Of a stretch of 5,757 bases of DNA, positions 3,836 to 5,757 are shown one piece after another (the first letter of the stretch is position 1; each line of letters opens with the position of its first letter). The DNA is taken from contig JAAZAC010000290.1 of the NCBI GenBank assembly GCA_012514545.1, positions 1 to 5,757 on the forward strand. The letters are read 5' to 3'. The DNA is from Actinomycetales bacterium. GTDB lineage: Bacteria > Actinomycetota > Actinomycetes > Actinomycetales > Cellulomonadaceae. A program made the position numbers and the translations under genes. Under the pieces are notes generated by a model. It ran no database searches, was not told the origin of the DNA, and saw only the letters and a program-made list of their open reading frames with translations.

Positions 3836-5757
3836 TCAGCCGAAGTGGCGCGGCAGCGTGGCGTCGCGCGCGGCGGCGAGCTCGGCCAGCGGCACGGCGA
3901 ACAGGCCGCGGACGGCGAGCGCGTCCGCCTCGTCGTCGGTGGTGCCGATCCGCAGGGCCGGCACGCCGCGGCCGGTGCACACGTCGGCGAACCGGACCTC
4001 CTCGGTGCGCGGCACGGCCACGAGCGCCCGGGCCGCCGACTCCGCGAACAGCGCCTCGAACGGGGTGACGCCGTCGCGCGCGCAGAGCGCCTCGAGGTCC
4101 ACCTCCGCGCCGACGCCGTACCGCACGCACGCCTCGACGAGCGCGACGGCGAGGCCGCCCTCGGACAGGTCGTGCGCGGCGTCGACCAGCCCGTCGCGGA
4201 CCGCGCCGACGAGCACCTGCGCGAGCGCGCGCTCCGCGGCGAGGTCCACCCTCGGGGGCAACCCGCCCAGGTGGCCGTGCACGACGTCGGCCCAGGCCGA
4301 GCCGTCGAGCTCGCCCCGCGTGGTGCCGAGCAGGTAGACCGCCAGCCCCGGCTCGCGCCACCCGGACGGGACGACGCGCGTGACGTCGTCGATGACGCCG
4401 AGGACGCCGACCACCGGGGTCGGGTGGATGGACGAGTCGATGCGCCCCGGCTCCCCCGTGCCGTTGTACAGGGAGACGTTGCCGCCGGTGACCGGTACGC
4501 CGAGCTCGAGGCAGGCGTCGGCGAGGCCGGTGATGCCTTGCACGAGCTGCCACATCGCGTCCGGGTCCTCGGGCGAGCCGAAGTTGAGGCAGTCCGTGAC
4601 GGCGCGCGGGCGGGCGCCCACGGTCGCGACGTTGCGGTACGCCTCGGCGAGCGCGAGCTGCGCGCCCGCGTACGGGTCGAGCTTGGTGTACCGGCCGTTG
4701 CCGTCGACCGCGAGCGCGACCCCGAGCCCGGTGGCCTCGTCGACGCGGACGACGCCGGCGTCGTCGGGCTGGGCGAGCGCGGTGTTGCCCTGGACGAACC
4801 TGTCGTACTGGTCGGTGACCCACGCCTTCGAGGCGAGGTTCGGGGAGGCGACGAGGCGCAGCAGGGTCGCGCGGAGCTCGTCCCCGGTCGAGGGCCGCGG
4901 GTAGCGGGCCTCGCCGTCGGGCCCGGAGACGCTGTCCGCCTGGAGGCCGTCCATCCAGGCCGGGCGCGCGTACGGCCGGTCGTAGACGGGGCCCTCGTGC
5001 GCGACCGTGCGCGGGTCGACGTCGACGATCCGGTGGCCGTGGTGGTCGATGGTGAGGCGGCCGGTGTCGGTGACCTCGCCGATGACGGCGGTCTCGACGT
5101 CCCACTTCCCGGTGATCGCGAGGAACTCGTCGAGGCGGTCCGGGCGGACGACGGCCATCATCCGCTCCTGCGACTCCGACATGAGGATCTCGCCCGCGGT
5201 GAGCGTGGGGTCGCGCAGCAGGACCTTCTCGAGGTCCACGTGCATGCCGCCCTCGCCGTTGGAGGCGAGCTCGGACGTGGCGCACGAGATGCCCGCGGCC
5301 CCGAGGTCCTGGATCGCCTCGACGACGCCCGCCGCGAAGAGCTCGAGGCAGCACTCGATGAGCACCTTCTCCATGAAGGGGTCGCCCACCTGGACGCTCG
5401 GGCGCTTGGAGGGGCCGCCGTCGTCGAACGTCTCCGAGGCGAGGATCGAGGCGCCGCCGATGCCGTCGCCGCCCGTGCGCGCGCCGAAGAGGACGACCTT
5501 GTTGCCGACGCCCGTCGCGTTGGCCAGGTGCACGTCCTCGTGCCGCAGGACGCCGAGGCACAGCGCGTTGACGAGCGGGTTGCCCTGGTAGGAGGGGTCG
5601 AAGACGACCTCCCCGCCGATGTTGGGCAGTCCCAGGCAGTTGCCGTAGCCGCCGACGCCGGCCACGACCCCGTGCACGACGCGGGCGGTGTCGGGGTGGT
5701 CGATCGCGCCGAAGCGCAGCGCGTCCATGACGGCGACCGGGCGCGCGCCCATCGAGA
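3836..5757 (-). CDS. purL: Phosphoribosylformylglycinamidine synthase subunit PurL, 5' end cut by the window
   Basis: PurL (FGAM synthase II) converts FGAR, ATP and glutamine-derived ammonia to FGAM, step four of purine synthesis. In bacteria with the small form it works with PurS and the glutaminase PurQ. About 640 residues are visible to the TGA stop at 3838-3836; the frame runs through the right edge, so the N-terminal 100-150 residues, including the first ATP-binding elements, are missing. Visible family blocks, counted from the ATG at 5752, are MGARPVAVMDALRFG (1-15), GVGGYGNCLGLPNIGGE (32-48), GARTGGDGIGGASILASE (90-107), VGDPFMEKVLIE (122-133), QDLGAAGISCATSELAS (148-164) and MSESQERMM (191-199). 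Later come TDCLNFGSPEDP, PVTGGNVSLYNGTG, HDLSEGGLAVALVEACV and FAESAARALV, the marks of the second PurM-like half and the C-terminal domain. The fused glutaminase domain of large enterobacterial PurL is absent, since the protein ends at LPRHFG. The ATG at 5752 is internal, not the true start. No frameshift is seen. Confidence 0.97.
   Translation of the reverse strand, partial: SMGARPVAVMDALRFGAIDHPDTARVVHGVVAGVGGYGNCLGLPNIGGEVVFDPSYQGNPLVNALCLGVLRHEDVHLANATGVGNKVVLFGARTGGDGIGGASILASETFDDGGPSKRPSVQVGDPFMEKVLIECCLELFAAGVVEAIQDLGAAGISCATSELASNGEGGMHVDLEKVLLRDPTLTAGEILMSESQERMMAVVRPDRLDEFLAITGKWDVETAVIGEVTDTGRLTIDHHGHRIVDVDPRTVAHEGPVYDRPYARPAWMDGLQADSVSGPDGEARYPRPSTGDELRATLLRLVASPNLASKAWVTDQYDRFVQGNTALAQPDDAGVVRVDEATGLGVALAVDGNGRYTKLDPYAGAQLALAEAYRNVATVGARPRAVTDCLNFGSPEDPDAMWQLVQGITGLADACLELGVPVTGGNVSLYNGTGEPGRIDSSIHPTPVVGVLGVIDDVTRVVPSGWREPGLAVYLLGTTRGELDGSAWADVVHGHLGGLPPRVDLAAERALAQVLVGAVRDGLVDAAHDLSEGGLAVALVEACVRYGVGAEVDLEALCARDGVTPFEALFAESAARALVAVPRTEEVRFADVCTGRGVPALRIGTTDDEADALAVRGLFAVPLAELAAARDATLPRHFG

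Noticed and set aside
2325..4337. Very long plus-strand open frame (670 codons) across gdhA and the purL-gdhA spacer
   Set aside because: It is antisense to clear gdhA and purL coding sequence; its product is Arg/Ala/Val/Leu-biased low-complexity sequence with no recognisable domain, as expected from GC-rich shadow frames.
3678..5561. Long minus-strand open frame (627 codons) within purL
   Set aside because: It is an out-of-frame shadow of purL, mostly Arg, Gly and Pro, while the other frame gives unmistakable PurL motifs over its whole length.

Overview
The window is very GC-rich DNA. Its genes use codons ending in G or C almost exclusively, and the GdhA, PurL, ThuA-like and sterol-carrier-family proteins have typical actinobacterial sequences. 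The best guess is a Micrococcales actinobacterium, perhaps Cellulomonas or a relative. That assignment rests on protein style and memory of the families, not on a database search.

Layout from left to right. (1) The N-terminal 100 codons of a secreted protein on the minus strand (1-301): a signal peptide followed by the start of an ExeM/NucH-type extracellular nuclease-like domain. (2) A 258-bp divergent intergenic region. (3) A ThuA-domain protein on the plus strand (560-1201). (4) A sterol-carrier-family protein on the minus strand (1190-1570), whose 3' end overlaps the ThuA gene tail to tail by 12 nt. (5) A 66-bp divergent spacer holding two exact tandem copies of a 13-mer. (6) An unrecognised plus-strand protein (1637-2206) with an HTH-like N-terminus and a C-terminal domain containing two Gly-Trp motifs. 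(7) NADP-type glutamate dehydrogenase gdhA on the minus strand (2208-3545), ending 1 nt from gene 6. (8) A 290-bp intergenic region with a hairpin downstream of purL and a partly palindromic AT-richer patch upstream of gdhA. (9) purL on the minus strand, with its 5' end cut off by the window edge (3836-5757).

The two enzymes that are clear housekeeping genes both handle nitrogen. GdhA joins ammonium to 2-oxoglutarate to make glutamate. PurL uses glutamine-derived ammonia in the fourth step of purine synthesis. They lie in the same direction but are 290 bp apart with a probable terminator between them, so they are probably separate transcription units. The remaining genes form convergent and divergent pairs with almost no space at their 3' ends.

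The most unusual item is inside gene 6. A 69-bp segment (1815-1883) is bounded by perfect 13-bp inverted repeats and contains a second perfect 15-bp palindrome. It carries all of this gene's GAA, AGG, CGA, GGA and TCT codons. It is exactly 23 codons long, so the reading frame is kept. It looks like a small repetitive or mobile element that has become part of the coding sequence as an interdomain linker. No complete new multi-gene system is evident; the rest of the window is mostly ordinary chromosome.
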